DNA of 64,000 bases from Paramecium octaurelia (GCA_905182995.1 CAJJDP010000052.1:281665-345664), one strand, 5' to 3'; positions 26,515 through 39,166 are shown, numbered from the stretch's first letter. Notes: a model not told the origin generated them from the sequence alone. Made by a program: numbers and translations.

Positions 26515-27394
26515 TCAATCTTCAATAATTGTTATAGCAAATTGATTTTTCAACTTATCTAATCCCAAATTATTCAAAAATTATTCAAAATCTAATTCAC
26601 CCTCTTTTTAGGTTTATAGTAAGACAATGTGCAACTCTTTTTTAGGCCAAAATTATCCCTTATTTCCAAATCCATCCTTATCCTCTTCAGGTTTTAAAAG
26701 ATGGGCTCTAAAATAATTTGGGTTTGTGATTTCTTGGTAATTGAAGATTGCTTCTGGTTTGTACCAATCAGACCTAAATTTTATTTGACATTTACTTAAA
26801 AAAATCATTCAAATTTATAGTTTAAAGATCAGTTGAGAATACCAAATTATCACCAACCTCTAAACCATATACGACAGCTTTTCTGGCTTTTTCGACATGA
26901 TCTTCATGATTTTTTCCTTAATTCTATTCAGCGATCAAGAATTAAGATATATCTATGATGGTTCCTTTATATTTAAAAAAAGTGTAGGCATTTCCTAACA
27001 TAACATATTGATATTATATACCTGTTTTATCAAGCAACAAACTAATCCTTCCCTCTTCTTTATCTTAATCCATAGCACCTAACATGGCCTAAAGCTTTAT
27101 AGTTCTCTTTGGTTCTAACTTTTTTGGAGCAATTTAATGAACCTATTATTATTACTGTTGTTATTATTAGTGAGGTTAAGCCACTTAAGCTTATTATTAT
27201 TTAGGTTGAGCCTTAGTATTTGTAGGATGCTAAGTTGTTTGTTTTTATTATTATTATTATTTGTTGGCTGCCTAATTTTAAGGGGCATGACCTTGAGCAG
27301 GTTTCTATTATTGCACTTGGTGAGCTGGCTATTTGGTTGTTCCTTTTATCTATGTACCTTAAGCAGTTAGATGTTGATCTTTTTTATTATTCAT
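26515..27394 (-). CDS. Gln-rich protein with conserved-looking C-terminal domain, unknown function
   Basis: The product is about 276 aa. The first 110 residues are dominated by glutamine runs encoded by CAA and repeated TAA triplets, mixed with Ala/Pro/Thr/His, a probably disordered tail. From about residue 115 the sequence becomes ordinary: KLQAMLGAMDQDKEEGRISLL, then NAYTFFKYKGTIIDISQF and a segment ending EGELDFEQFLNNLGLDKLKN. I do not recognise the family. Introns (plus positions) are 26995-27021 and 26774-26795. The plus-strand Leu-rich frame at 27137-27370 is only the antisense of the glutamine repeats. Under the standard code this gene would be full of stops, so it is a good demonstration of the ciliate code. 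Confidence 0.8.
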
Positions 27395-27690
27395 TATAAT
27401 TAATATGATAAATTTATTTCAATATAACAATATTTAACATAACATAACTCACATTTCTGTTTATTTCTTTGTAAATTTAAAGATACAATCAGGATTTCAA
27501 AATCATCTCAATGTAACTACCCTATCATTAAGTTAATATCATAATAGATGCCTTAAGACTTTTATTTTATAAAAATCTAATTGATTTGGGATCATTTTAG
27601 TATTTACTTATTCTCCTAAATTTAATTTTGATCAATATAAATTTAATAATGGAATTTCAAGAACTTAAATGATTTATTTTTTAATAATAC

Positions 27691-29671
27691 TCAAGCATCT
27701 TCTTCTTTAGCAGCAAAAAGAGGATATTTAGTTAAAACATCAGTCCAAAGAATTAATCCAGCACTCAATTCAAGAATAAGTCTTGGTACTTCAACAATAG
27801 GAACTCTGACTTATTTAGTTGTTTCAATTTCTCTTAATGTCACTGATTAAGCAGTGAGTGTTTCTTTATCTACTGTGATAGCAAAAGGAATTCCGATTTC
27901 ATCAGTTCTGGCATATTTCTTTCCTAATGCAACTCCAGCATTATCTGTTTTACAAGAGATTCCCAGTTTCTTAAGAGATGAAGCTAAAGTATATAAATAA
28001 ATGATTACTTAATTCTTAAATGACAACATCAAATTCTTCACTTTGGACAACAGAAAGGATTGAACATTTGACGGGAGCAACTCTTGGGGAGAATTTGAAA
28101 AAGGTCTTTTGAGGATCATCTCTCTGGTTGAATGAATGTTCAATAATAGCTTATAATATTCTTCCAATTCCAAATGCTGGTTCAATTACATGAGGAATAA
28201 ACTTCTCTTCCATAACATTCATGGTCTTCTATTCAAATTTAACCAACTATCTGTTGAGAGTTAAGTCTTTTCCATCAATATTGAAGACTTTATCTTCATG
28301 AGTTTAGAAATATTCAGATAATTCCTATTTTTCATCATCAGGCAATGCCTCAACATATTTAATCAATGCCATTCCGTCCTTTTTCAATTCTTTTCCAATT
28401 TTCTATTTATCCAATATGACTTATAGGACTTGTCTTGGTTATGGTACTTTGAATTTACGAGCTGCTTATAACTTTTATCCTGTGGCAGTTGAATGAGCAT
28501 TGAGATCATAAGCAGATCTATCAGCTAATCCAACACATTCAACCCATCCACTTGACATTTCAATTTCTGCATCCCAACAATCAGATGAATAATGAGCCAT
28601 TTCATCTGCTTAATGTTACCTGAATCTAATGTTAACTGGATTGATTCCAATTTCAACTAAATAAAGATAAGTTCTGCACATGAAATAAGCAAGTGTCTCA
28701 TTATTGATAATTCCATCTTTTACTGCATCTCCCATCTTAAAAGGTTGATGTTATTTTGCTTCAGCTTATAATTATCTTGATAATAAAGGTATTTCTAAAT
28801 TGATATATTTATTAAATTTCTTAAATGTGGATTTCTCAGTAGGATCAACAAAGTATTCAATCTCAGCCATCTAAAATTCTCTACATCTCAACAGTCCTCC
28901 TCTTGGAGCTATTTCATTTCTGAATCCCAATCCAATTTGAGCTGCTCCAAATGGTACTCTTCCTCCATTCTATTCCAATAATCTGGCAAAATTAAGAAAC
29001 ATTCCTTAAGCAGTTTCAGGTCTCAAAAAAGCAGGAAGCTTAGTTGATGGTCCAACAATAGTGGGTAACATTAAGTTGAATGGAGTTGGATCTGTTAACT
29101 AAAATTATTCACAACTTATTTACATCATTTCCGGTTTCAAGTGCCTTTATCTATAATTCAGCAATGATTTCTTTCATCTTATCTTCCTTAAAGGTGTCCA
29201 CATCCTTAATAACAGCCAAATATCTAGCTTTGACATCAGCAGCCAACTTATCTCCTTCTTTGGCTATTCTATTTTCCAATGTCTAATTGATTAATTCAAA
29301 TATCAATACCTCAGTCACTATCTTATCAGCTCTATATCCTGTCCCTGTCTTACTATCACAAACCAAGAGATCTGTAAATCTATCCACGTGTCCTGATGCT
29401 TTCAATACTGGTTCTGGAGTTAATATGGTTGCAGCTATTTCAAATAAGTCCTCCTCTATTATAAAGTGCTCTCTCCAATATTGCTCAATATTTGTTTTAA
29501 TTGCACATCCTACAGGTCCATAATCATATAATCCTGCCACTCCTCCATAAAGTGAAAAAGCAGGTTAATAAATAAATCTCCTTTTTATTACTTATTCCAA
29601 AGCCTCTCTTCTTTTCAATAACACCTATTCATCGCATCTTATATTACTTCTTTATTAAGTTGTTGCAGCAT
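27691..29671 (-). CDS. GARS: Glycyl-tRNA synthetase (class II, eukaryotic alpha2 type)
   Basis: The enzyme charges tRNA-Gly. The product is about 626 aa. Motifs run from [19 protein letters not shown] near residue 30, through [64 protein letters not shown] (class II motif 2) and FQMAEIEYF, to the anticodon-binding domain near the C-terminus ([12 protein letters not shown]). Introns (plus positions): 29625-29647, 29283-29309 (27 nt, stopless multiple of three, likely removed), 29099-29123 and 27984-28008. The WHEP domain of animal GARS is absent. An in-frame upstream ATG at 29713 would add a basic-hydrophobic leader (MILKQFKKVFYF), compatible with a mitochondrial form from the same gene. Confidence 0.97.
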
Positions 29672-30500
29672 AAAAGAAAAATAAAATACTTTTTTAAATT
29701 ATTTTAAAATCATAATTTTTATTAGGGACTACTTTTTGTGTTGCATAGTCACAATTAAAATAAATAGAATTTCATCTAATTCTAAACATAATAACCATTT
29801 TGATAAGCATATTATATATATCATGAATAAAAGTAGCTATTAATAAAGAAAGAAATTAAGTCTTACTTATAAGCTGCCAAAATATTATATAAATCTATAG
29901 GAATTGTAAAACATAGACAGTTTCGAAAAAAAGGAATAAAAATCATAAATTTAATATAATAATATACATAAAATTTAGGAGTAAATTGAATGTTTATATA
30001 TGAATATTATTTCTGTCTTTTTCAAAAATTGATAAATTTGGCCTTCTTTGAGTACAATTTTGATGAATGGTAGCATATCAAAACCAAAATGGATATGAAG
30101 ATACTATTGATTGTAATTAAACAATTTCTTATTTGAATGATTGTTTAATTTTCATTTAAAAATTGGAACATTTGTTAATCTAATTGGTAAAATGAATTTC
30201 TATATTATCAATAAGCAATATTTTGATATTCCAATGTTATATATATTTAGACAAAATCCTAGCATTTATTTTAATGCGTAAATGCTTGATCTGTATGAGT
30301 TCCAAATTAAATATATTTTTGATTAGCTTTACTAATCATTATATATGATACAAGGAGATTATTAAAAAGGCTCAGGTGATTAATATCTAATTTTTGTGTT
30401 AAAGATTTTCAATCTACGTTTATTTATTGTAAAATTTATCCGATGAATGCGTGCTATGAAATCAAAAAAAACTCTGATTTTTATTTTATTTATTATTATA
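29672..30500. other. AT-rich intergenic stretch
   Basis: No coding frame, RNA gene or repeat is recognised over this stretch apart from the possible upstream GlyRS leader at 29672-29713. Confidence 0.5.
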
Positions 30501-30767
30501 ATGAATTCAGAGGCAAATAATTTGAGAAAGGCAGCCAAGAAAACTAATGATGAGATTATTTAAGAAATTATTGACTCTGGAAACAAGAATGAGTTTGATT
30601 TTATTCGGTAAGTATGGGAACCAAATGAAACATCTACTTCTGCTTCAATTGAATCATCATCCAGTGCTGGATATGTCAAAAAGATCAAAATTGGATCCTA
30701 CATCAATAAATTCCTCGATAGTTAATTGCAACCGTAGGTTTATTACAAATTGAAAGAATTGTATTGA
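30501..30767 (+). CDS. Small 88-aa protein, unknown
   Basis: This is an intron-free frame from ATG 30501 to TGA 30765-30767. The composition is protein-like rather than AT-driven: MNSEANNLRKAAKKTNDEII, then a Ser/Thr-rich centre (ETSTSASIESSSSAGY) and a C-terminal KIKIGSYINKFLDSQLQP. No family is recognised. Its isolation between two gene-poor stretches and the balanced codon use argue for a real small gene, but there is no homology support. Confidence 0.55.
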
Positions 30768-31686
30768 TGGCAAACCAACAGGTATCCTCACCAAGGATTC
30801 ATAATTTAATTAATTATATTTATTATTAAATATCCTCTAATGAATCAATATTATTTTTTTAAGTGACTCCTTATTCTTTTTTACTATGAAAAATTTTAAA
30901 AACTCTATAAATAAACTATAAAAAACGTAAATCCTTAATCGTAAAATGTCGATAAAAGCGAATTTTGATTTTTCAAATAATAGCTTACATATGATCAAAT
31001 GAGATAACTTATTGGAATAAGTAATAGAACGTTGTCTACCTGAGAAATGGGATAATTGATGATTAACTAAATTTATCGTAGTGTTAGTTTTGAAATTTAA
31101 GGACCTAATTTAAAGCTCCTTAGTTATGTAAATCCAATCTATTCGAAGATGATTGAAAAGTTACCAATAAGAAATTGAGAATTAACCTTTATTTAAATGT
31201 AAAGAAACAAATTTGTTAAATTTAAAGCTAGGAATACATATTAATTTTTAAAATAATATTTTTAATATACAATATCGTTGTTTTACGTTAATATGTCAAG
31301 TTACTTTAAATTATGAACTTTGATAATTAAATTCATTCTGAATTTGGTCTCGATATTTCTATAGAAAAGTACAACATGCTAATGGAAACTTATTTATTTC
31401 ATATAATTAATAATAGTTTCATAAAATTTCATCTTCTCTGTAAATACATAATGTTAATCCCTACAGAACATGCATTCCAATGTTTAAGTATATAGGATTT
31501 TCATGTGCAAAGACAGTGAATTAGTTGATAAGAAGATAAAATATATATATAATTATGATAAACGACAATTGTAAATCTGATATTTTAAAGCCTTTTCATT
31601 CTTTAAAGAATCGAACAAATAGAAGGGAATCTTTTTGAGTAACTTTTTGAACTGATGGAATTTTAATATGAAATTTAATTGGTATA
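30768..31686. other. AT-rich intergenic stretch
   Basis: Nothing is supported on either strand; in-frame TGA codons are frequent in all six frames. Confidence 0.5.
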
Positions 31687-32039
31687 TCATTTGGGAGTTG
31701 TACATCCTTCTACTGTTATTCTTTGATCACAAATCAAAGATGAAGAGAAGAAATTCTCTTCTGTTCTGCACTTAGCTCCAACACAGCAATTTTGTTAGTA
31801 ATTACCACAACTCATTCCTCCAGCAGTTTTGCATTTAGCTTAGCAATCTGTATCTGATGACCAATATCCATCCAACCATTCATGATTCTTTGATGCAGAA
31901 AAAGAATGACTTTTCTTCATTTTTAATTCTCCATCTACTTATATTTATTATTAATACCTTGGGTTGAGAAGGAAAACATCAATGTAGCTATGCAAACTAC
32001 ACATGCCAATAATACGAAAAGGGTAATCTTTTTACTCAT
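31687..32039 (-). CDS. Small Cys-rich secreted or membrane-anchored protein
   Basis: The two-exon gene encodes about 109 aa; the intron is 31935-31957 (plus positions, 23 nt). The N-terminus MSKKITLFVLLACVVCIATL is a strong signal peptide or signal anchor. The mature part has a compact cluster of cysteines (C-x3-C-x6-C-x6-CC-x4-C, then two more) separated by Gly, Asn and Thr, as in small disulfide-bonded extracellular domains. No known toxin, protease inhibitor or surface-antigen motif is identifiable. Likely exported or carried in a secretory granule; inference only. Confidence 0.72.
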
Positions 32040-32586
32040 TATATTTAATTAAGATATTAAATTGCATTCAATCAATATATATAATGTTAATAAATTAATA
32101 TCATTAATCAAAGATTTCCATCTCCTTTTCTATGACTATCCTCTGATGTCCCCTCTTATTGGTTTAATGGAATGATTGTTCTATATCCTTTTTATATTTT
32201 ACATAAGGAATTAGTTTTCAATTCGCTTTCCTTTAACTGCAATTTGGCTAAAGTTGCTTTACGATCAATTAAAAGGTTAATTGTTGAATTTTTGGCATTT
32301 CTATTGATTAATGTCTAGCTAACCTACAATTTTAAACACCTGATCTATTAATATCAAACTAAAATTGATTATCAGATTAATATTTTTCCTTTTCAAAAAG
32401 AAAATTAATTTTTGTTCACTTCACTTGTTAAAAATTACTCCATTATATATTATAGATGTTATATGAATAACTTTAAAATTAAATAAAAATATTGTAAAAG
32501 TTCCATTATTTAATAAAGCCTTGATTAGCTAGTTAGAATAATTACAAAAATATGAGAATTCATAAATCGATATTTATTATTATATA
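32040..32586. other. Intergenic stretch with a marginal - strand frame
   Basis: A - strand frame ending at TGA 32108-32110 reads about 60 codons with a plausible composition (KATLAKLQLKESELKTNSLC), but no start codon or intron structure could be resolved. It may be a decayed or mis-assembled gene. Confidence 0.25.
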
Positions 32587-34105
32587 ATGTTAAGGTATAA
32601 ATCTGAAGAAAGTGAATCAAAATTAAAGTCAGTTTAGTTGCCTTCAATTAAGCAAAGCCATACTGTTTTAGGAGCTTCTGAACTTGAATAAATTAGATCA
32701 CATATTAGTCTAATTGAACAAAAATCTAAGAAAGTATAACTTAATCCTTTTAATTTAGAGTATTGACAATAACCAAAGGGTTTGGGCATAGAGGATTGAG
32801 AAGTAAAGGTCATAGAAGGAGAAGGAGAAGTTCGAGAAATTTTAGATTGAGGAGGAAGAGAAAAGGAAGATGGATAAGGTTGAAACTGAGTATCAGGAGA
32901 AATTAAAGTAGGATTAAGTTGTTGATGCAAATAACAAGATATCTAGCCAAAGGGGAGAGTAATTCAAAAAACGATTTTTAGTGTACGCAATATGAAGTCA
33001 AAAATGCTAATGAGTGAGAATGAGAAAATTAATGATGCTCTTGTTCGGTTTAATAAGGAAAGACAAGAAATGCAAATGACCCTTGAAGCTGAAAGGTTAA
33101 AGGATCTTGAAGAGAAAAGGTAAATGGAGGAATAAGCAGAGTTAGAGAAGACTCAATAAAAAGATGACTTAAAGAGAGAGAATTATGCTGTCTTAGCAAA
33201 ATAACATAATGAGATGAAGGAGAAGTATTTTAAGGAATATACAAAATTGCAATAGGAAGGATAATTGATAAAAAGACAAGCAGAAGAGGAAGAATAGGAA
33301 AAAGAGTATCTATGAATATATTGTTAGAAAGAAGAAGGAGGAGGAGAAGTAGAAGAAGCAAAAACTATTAGCAGAAAGATAGAAATTTATGGAAGTTAGA
33401 TAATCTATACAGGAAGAGGAATATAGAATGTTAGAAAAGGAAGCAAAGGATAGAGATCATTTTGATAGTAAAAAGGAAAGAGTTCTAGAGATGAGAAAAT
33501 AAAGAGTACATCTAATCTAATTTATTAGGAAGCTTAAAAATTAGATCGTTAAATGCAACTTAAATAAAGGATATATGATATGAGAGTATTGCAATTGAAA
33601 GAATAAGAAGACAATTATATACAAATAGTTTAGAAGCATGCTGAGGAGTTGTAAAGACATGAGGAAGAAGTTGCCAGACAAAAGGAGTTGGAGAAGATTT
33701 AAATGATAAAGGAAGGAGAAACTTTTAGATAAAGATAGTTGAAGTTAAGAGAAACTGCCAAAGAGAAAGAAGAGGTTGATGCGAAAAAAGAGTAGGTGAC
33801 CAAAATAAATGCATTGCAACAATTGACTGAGATAGATGAATAATAAAAAGAAATTCTGAGAAAACGCAATAAAGAATTACTGGATTATTAGAAAATTTAA
33901 ATAGTATTGTGATTATTAAATTAAGGAACAAAAAAAATAAGCGAGAAGGGATTAATATTTGAACGAACTCAAATAATCCAAATAAATGGAATTGAGAGCT
34001 TAATAAGATAGAGATACATTCATGAATTGGGCCAAATAGTAGGTTGAGGAAACGAGGGAACAAGGATTGAATTTATATCCTTTAATGAAGACATTAAAGT
34101 TATGA
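32587..34105 (+). CDS. Coiled-coil protein, trichoplein/plectin-homology (TPH)-like, candidate axonemal protein
   Basis: The six-exon gene encodes about 467 aa; introns are 32734-32758, 32959-32981, 33306-33327, 33506-33528 and 33904-33925. Nearly the whole chain from residue 60 onward is a charged heptad-type helix rich in Glu, Lys, Gln and Arg (for example EEEEKRKMDKVETEYQEKL and KELEKIQMIKEG), ending NWAKQQVEETREQGLNLYPL. This composition and size match TPH-domain microtubule inner proteins such as CFAP45, CFAP53, MNS1 and CFAP210, but I cannot tell which, and generic coiled coils can look alike. Confidence 0.8.
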
Positions 34106-34366
34106 TTTAATTAAAGTTAACAAAACAAGAGTGGGCTCATTTTTATTCACTTTCTTTTCTGCTTATACGATTTAATAAATATTTTAACCTATTTTATTTA
34201 AAATTGATCATTTTTCTTGCACTGTTTGATTCAAATTGCCAAAATGTAAGGATTGTAATAGATTAATATTGATTTTTTATTGGAGTAATTCAGTTTGAAA
34301 ATGTTTTATTGAATATTTGTTTAGATAAAAAAGGAGCAAAATTATATTAATTATCGTTAAAATTGA

Positions 34367-36535
34367 ATGCTAACAGATAGTCCATCTTATAAACATTCAA
34401 ATAAGGAGAACTCTCCAAAACATTGTCCAATCATCAGAAAAAGCAACATTTCACATAAGCTTATCAATGAGGTATTAAACAGTGGATCTGATTATCTGCA
34501 AGATTAATTGGAGTAGATTGATCACAAAATAATTTAATATTAATGCAATATCAAGTAGAAGATCACAACTTTACTTGGTGAATCAACTTGCTCAATTGAT
34601 TAACAATTATTTCAAACCAAACTTCAAGATTTGCGCATGGAAGAATAAAAGTACTTTGAATGTATAATTTAGCTATCAGTAAATGCAAAGTGATATTGAT
34701 AAATAATAATCTACACTTTATGATTATTATGAAACTGAATTCAATAAGCTCAAATCACAATATGAGTTGGTCACTCAAGAACATCAATAATTCATCAAAG
34801 AGAGAGGTGAAGTTCATCAAACTTATAATTCAATCTTAGAAACCAAAGCGATGTTAAAGGAGGATTTGAATGCAAAACTATTGTAGAGAGCAGAATTAGT
34901 TGGTTAGAAAGAGGAATTAGAAGAATTTGTAGAGCAAATTAAAAATGATCATCCTTAACTCACCGAAATCGTTGAATCCATTTATTAATGCGATCAAAAG
35001 ACTTAAGATATTGTTAAAAATATTCATAATGCAACAAATCAAATTTAATTGCTCTATTTTCAATAGGACGAGAAAAAAAAATAGTTAGCCTCATATAACT
35101 AAACTACTTTACTTGAAGTTTAAGTTCATTAATAAACCCAGAAGGTCAAATAATTAAAGAATAAAATTGTACCAATCTAAAAAAGTTTGAATCTTTAGCA
35201 TCCAGATTCTATTCTAAATGAATTTATAGTTTATTATGGAAATTAGCCTATTCATCTGGAGTCAATTGAATTTCAGACTAAACTAACTAGTTTTATATAG
35301 TAATTTAGAAATACCCTATTTAAATAAGGAAATTAGGGAAACAATTGGGGAAGCATGAAGGAATTTGTATTTCAATTGGAATAATTCATTTTTGCTTCTT
35401 TATCTCAAAGACAAAGCTAAAACTAATTGTCTGTAATAAATAATTATTTAAGTAGGATTTAAAACATAGTTTAAAGCAATATGGTGATGAGTAACTCTTA
35501 TCAAATGAAGTTTGCACTATCGATTATTAAGTCGAAGTGAAAAAATAATAGATTAAAGAATTTGAAGAGGAAAAGTCTTAGGCACTATATAGAAGAGAAA
35601 TGTAAATATCTATTTTAAAAATAGATTATATGATTAATTTTAAGAAAGAGTTAGTTAATAAAGTGAGGAAGCATTTCAATAGTATTAGGATTAGAATGAA
35701 CAGGAACTTACTCACATCCTAAATGAATTTGGGAATACAGAATACAGGTCTATTCTTGATCAGACCTTCAAATAGATGCAGCAATTAATGCAGGATTAAG
35801 AAGAAGTAAAATTGAATTCTATTTATTTAGGAACAATTTAATAATACTTATAAAGTACTTTAATAGTATTATCTCTTTGATTAAGCAATTAAAATAAACA
35901 TTTAAATGGTTGATTAGGAGATACTCCCATAATTAAAGAATATTGGATAATCAATAATTAATGCAAAAAAAGAATTAGATAAATTAAGTGGAAGCGAAAG
36001 ACCTTACATAGATCGTTAAAATAAAATAGAATTGGACATTAAATATTTGGAGTAGGAGTTTAAGAGAAAAATTGATTATTTTAATAGTTAAGAGGCAGAA
36101 ATATAGAGATGTTTGAGTGCAACTAAACTAGCTATTGAGAACACTCAAGAGTAATTACTATCAAAGGACAAACCTAATAAGGCCTTATTGGAATAAGAGA
36201 TATTGCAACTCAACAATATGTTGATTCAATTGTAGGAATAGAAAAAATAGATTGAGGCCTCTTAATTCTAGTTTAGCAAATCTCCTCAAAAGAATGATGT
36301 TAGCAGAAGAAGTTCAAATGGAGGCATTTTGGCCATTTCAAAATCATTAAATCAATTTTCAAAATTGCGTAAAGAACCAACAGTGAATAGTTTTAACAAT
36401 AGTGTTGTCAAGGGTATTACACCTTCAAAAGAGTCTTCAAACCTGTATCACATTGCCAAATATCCTAAACCAAATTGTAAAACTTCATAGGAGTTAAGGC
36501 TAAAGTCTAATGTTTCATTAAAATCGATAAAGTGA
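34367..36535 (+). CDS. Coiled-coil protein, unknown
   Basis: The product is about 689 aa in five exons, with introns 34651-34672, 35433-35455, 35602-35624 and 35855-35885 (31 nt, the longest here). After a Ser/Pro-rich start (MLTDSPSYKHSNKENSPKH) the chain alternates long coiled-coil segments with a short globular-looking part around NEFIVYYGNQPIHLESIEF. The last 120 residues are basic and Ser-rich (SRRSSNGGILAISKSLN), probably disordered and phosphorylatable. The domain pattern recalls cytoskeletal or basal-body components, but no family motif is recognised. It is 260 bp downstream of the preceding coiled-coil gene on the same strand. Confidence 0.82.
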
Positions 36536-36614
36536 CTGGATTATATAAATTACTAATCATTTTTGAAAATTTTCTCTATAAAAAATGAATTTTGGTTTCA
36601 AATATAATTAATTT

Positions 36615-37323
36615 TCATTTTCTTTATAATTCCTACTATAATTCTGCAATCCAATAATTTTAGATAGCAGTGTTTCTTCGAAAGGTTTCTTAAGCTTTGA
36701 TTTAATTTTAACGTTGATGTTGAAAGGAAGCAACAGCTTCTTAGTTATTACTCTTTGCTTCTTCAATCATCTACATTATTCTTTTATCTTTTTTAAATTG
36801 CACTTTTTCTTAAAAGTTAGCAAAATTGGAATTAATGTAAATATAAGTTTTTTTGTTGTCTCTTCCTTTTGAAACCAATAATTTAGCCTCCGATTCCAAT
36901 GCAATAATGTCTTATCTCATTTATGGATAACACTATTAATTAATTTTGATTATTAATTACTGATTCAAACCAAATGTGATTGACATACAAGATGCATTTT
37001 TTATCTTGGAAATAGTCTTCCAACTATTTTTTGTCATTGATGTTTTCTGTTTTCAGTCTGTATTTGCCAGTAGTATTATTAGTATTCATAATGGACAATT
37101 TGTTACTAACAATTTGGTACTCGTCTTTATTTTTATCGTTGTTCATCGAATCTTCTATGGCATCTCTAATTTTAATATGAATTGAGCCAAAATCTGGTCT
37201 CTGTTTCAGAATGTCTTCAATTTCCCTTATACTAAGCCACACGTTATTCTTGAGTAGAAGAACTTGAAATATCTCATTTTTAGTGTACTGCAAGTTGTTA
37301 CGATATTCCCATTGGTCGTTCAT
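36615..37323 (-). CDS. Winged-helix protein, TFIIE-beta-like
   Basis: The product is about 226 aa with one intron at 36933-36960 (plus positions). The N-terminal half reads as a winged helix (NEIFQVLLLKNNVWLSIREI ... GKYRLK), followed by LEDYFQDKKCILYVNHIWF and a second small domain with LVSKGRDNKKTYIYIN. It ends in a basic coiled-coil tail. The order of two winged helices, a short beta hairpin with a charged KK-x-Y-I-Y motif and a helical basic tail fits the beta subunit of the general transcription factor TFIIE. Sequence identity is low, so the family call is tentative; other winged-helix proteins are possible. Confidence 0.5.
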
Positions 37324-37359
37324 TGAATATTTTTTTAATAAAATAATTTTTATATTCTA

Positions 37360-38465
37360 ATGCAGGTTTCAATTGAAATTGCAACTTGGACTCACAATAA
37401 TCATGGACTATTCGATTATGAATCAAAAGAACTAAAGACTTCTAAATTAAATGTAAAAAACACAACAAACTTAATTTTAAATGGTATATTCATCTAATTT
37501 ATATTATAACAGAAGATAATTCTGACACAATAGTCTAATCTGATAAATTTTATGGGGATTGTATTGGCTCAATAAGTTTTGAAGGCAATGCTATATGTAA
37601 ATAGATAATGCATTTGTAGATTTTTAAAGTAATTCAGAATTTTAAGATGCTTATGTGAAATTAGACCCAAAATAAAAACAATAGTTATTAGTCGGTGATC
37701 TATTTAAATTTGGAAGAATGTAAAAGTTACCCTAAATACAAGGGAATATTTTGTATCTGAGTTGAACAATGGCGATAAAGTAATGATGGCCGAAGATCAT
37801 TATAATTTAGAAAGACATATTAAAATATAAAAGAAAAAAGACCCAAGACAGTGCAGGTTTTGTTTGATGGACGATTAAGAAGAAACCGAAGACCCAAAAA
37901 ATCCATTTCTCCAAGATTTATGTAGTTGTAAGGGATTAATGGCTTATGTTCATTTTGAATGTTTGAAGTCATGGGTTAATTTTCAAAATCGAATATCATG
38001 CAAATAAACGTAGAATACTGTTCAATATCATTGGAATAAAGTCTTGGAATGTGATGTAAGTTATTCAAATTCAGGTAGGTTTGCAAAGATCCCCTTCCGG
38101 CTCGTGTTTATATTGAAAATCAACCAGAACCCCTTCAAATGATACAGGTCGAAAAATTAGATGGTCCTTACATTATTCTTGAGTAGATTACACGCCAGGA
38201 GAGTCTATCAAAAAGTCTGACTTTTATGCATGCTTTTGGGACATGTTCTGTTTCAATTGGCAGAGGACACAATAGTGAAATCAGATGTTAAGATATCTCA
38301 GTCTCAAGAAATCATGCCAACATCTCATATGAAAAGTTCTGGTACATATAAGATCAAGGCAGCAAATTTGGAACTCTGAGGATCATTTAAAATAAACTAC
38401 AATTACTAAAAGAAGTTTAAGAAATATAAATAGGAAGGGTCTTGCTTAAAATTAAAATAATTTGA
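37360..38465 (+). CDS. RING-CH (MARCH-type) E3 ligase with FHA domain
   Basis: The product is about 335 aa; introns are 37484-37512, 37597-37619, 37720-37742 and 38056-38078. The middle carries a C4HC3 RING-CH: CRFCLMDD, CSCKGLMAYVHFECLKSWV, then CDVCKDPLP once the last intron is removed. The C-terminal 110 residues are an FHA domain with SVSIGRGHNSEIRC, ISVSRNHANISYE and DQGSKFGTL, the phosphothreonine-binding core. The N-terminal region before the RING may hold a second, more diverged FHA-like fold (GDCIGSISFEGNAIYFQSN). MARCH proteins are normally membrane-anchored; no membrane segment is seen here. Likely a phospho-dependent ubiquitin ligase; inference from domains. Confidence 0.88.
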
Positions 38466-39166
38466 AAATCAATATATACCTAAATATTTTAATTTAGTAA
38501 TAATGATATAAAATAAAAGAATGACATTAGCCAAAATGTATTTAAGGGTACATTTAATATCATCTCATTTTTAATTATTCATTATTAGATAAGCTTTTTA
38601 ATTGTTAAAAGGATATAATAATATGAATAATTATAGGTTCATTACATAGAATTTGCTTAAATTCTTTTATAATAACTCATAGATTCCTTAATTATTGTTT
38701 TTTTTCTATCTACTAAGTTATTTTTATTTAAATAGTAAATTACTATTTTAGTAAAGTAGGCTACCAAAATGCTTTTAAATTTATCATATATTTTACCCAT
38801 CTATAATAATAATTGGTCATTTACAGGATTTCTTGTATGATAACATAAATTCAAATTATAATTGTCACTCTTTTTCTCAATTTAGTGGTTCTAATTAGAG
38901 CCTCTATTATTGTCATTCAATTATATTTTAGACTATTTGATTCTTTAATATATATTATATAATCCTGATGAATGATAAATTTGTCAATAGAAGATTTATA
39001 AATTAGGTGAATGATAAAATTATGAATATAAACTATTTAGTTTTTACTTATATTTTATGCTGAATTAACGCAAGAAAATTAATTACTCAGATATGGATGA
39101 TAAACTTCTTATTCAATGCGATAAACTTAAATTAGTTTATTAGATTTTAACATAATTATTTTAAAT
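38466..39166. other. AT-rich intergenic stretch
   Basis: No supported gene or RNA is seen in this roughly 700 bp spacer between two + strand genes; it should hold the promoter of the channel gene. Confidence 0.5.

Noticed and set aside
27137-27370. Leu-rich + strand reading frame
   Set aside because: It is the antisense of the TAA/CAA glutamine repeats of the - strand gene.
32634-34063. - strand frames at 32634-32930 and 33725-34063
   Set aside because: They are antisense to the coiled-coil gene 32587-34105, whose Glu/Lys-rich sequence gives Ser/Leu-rich shadows.
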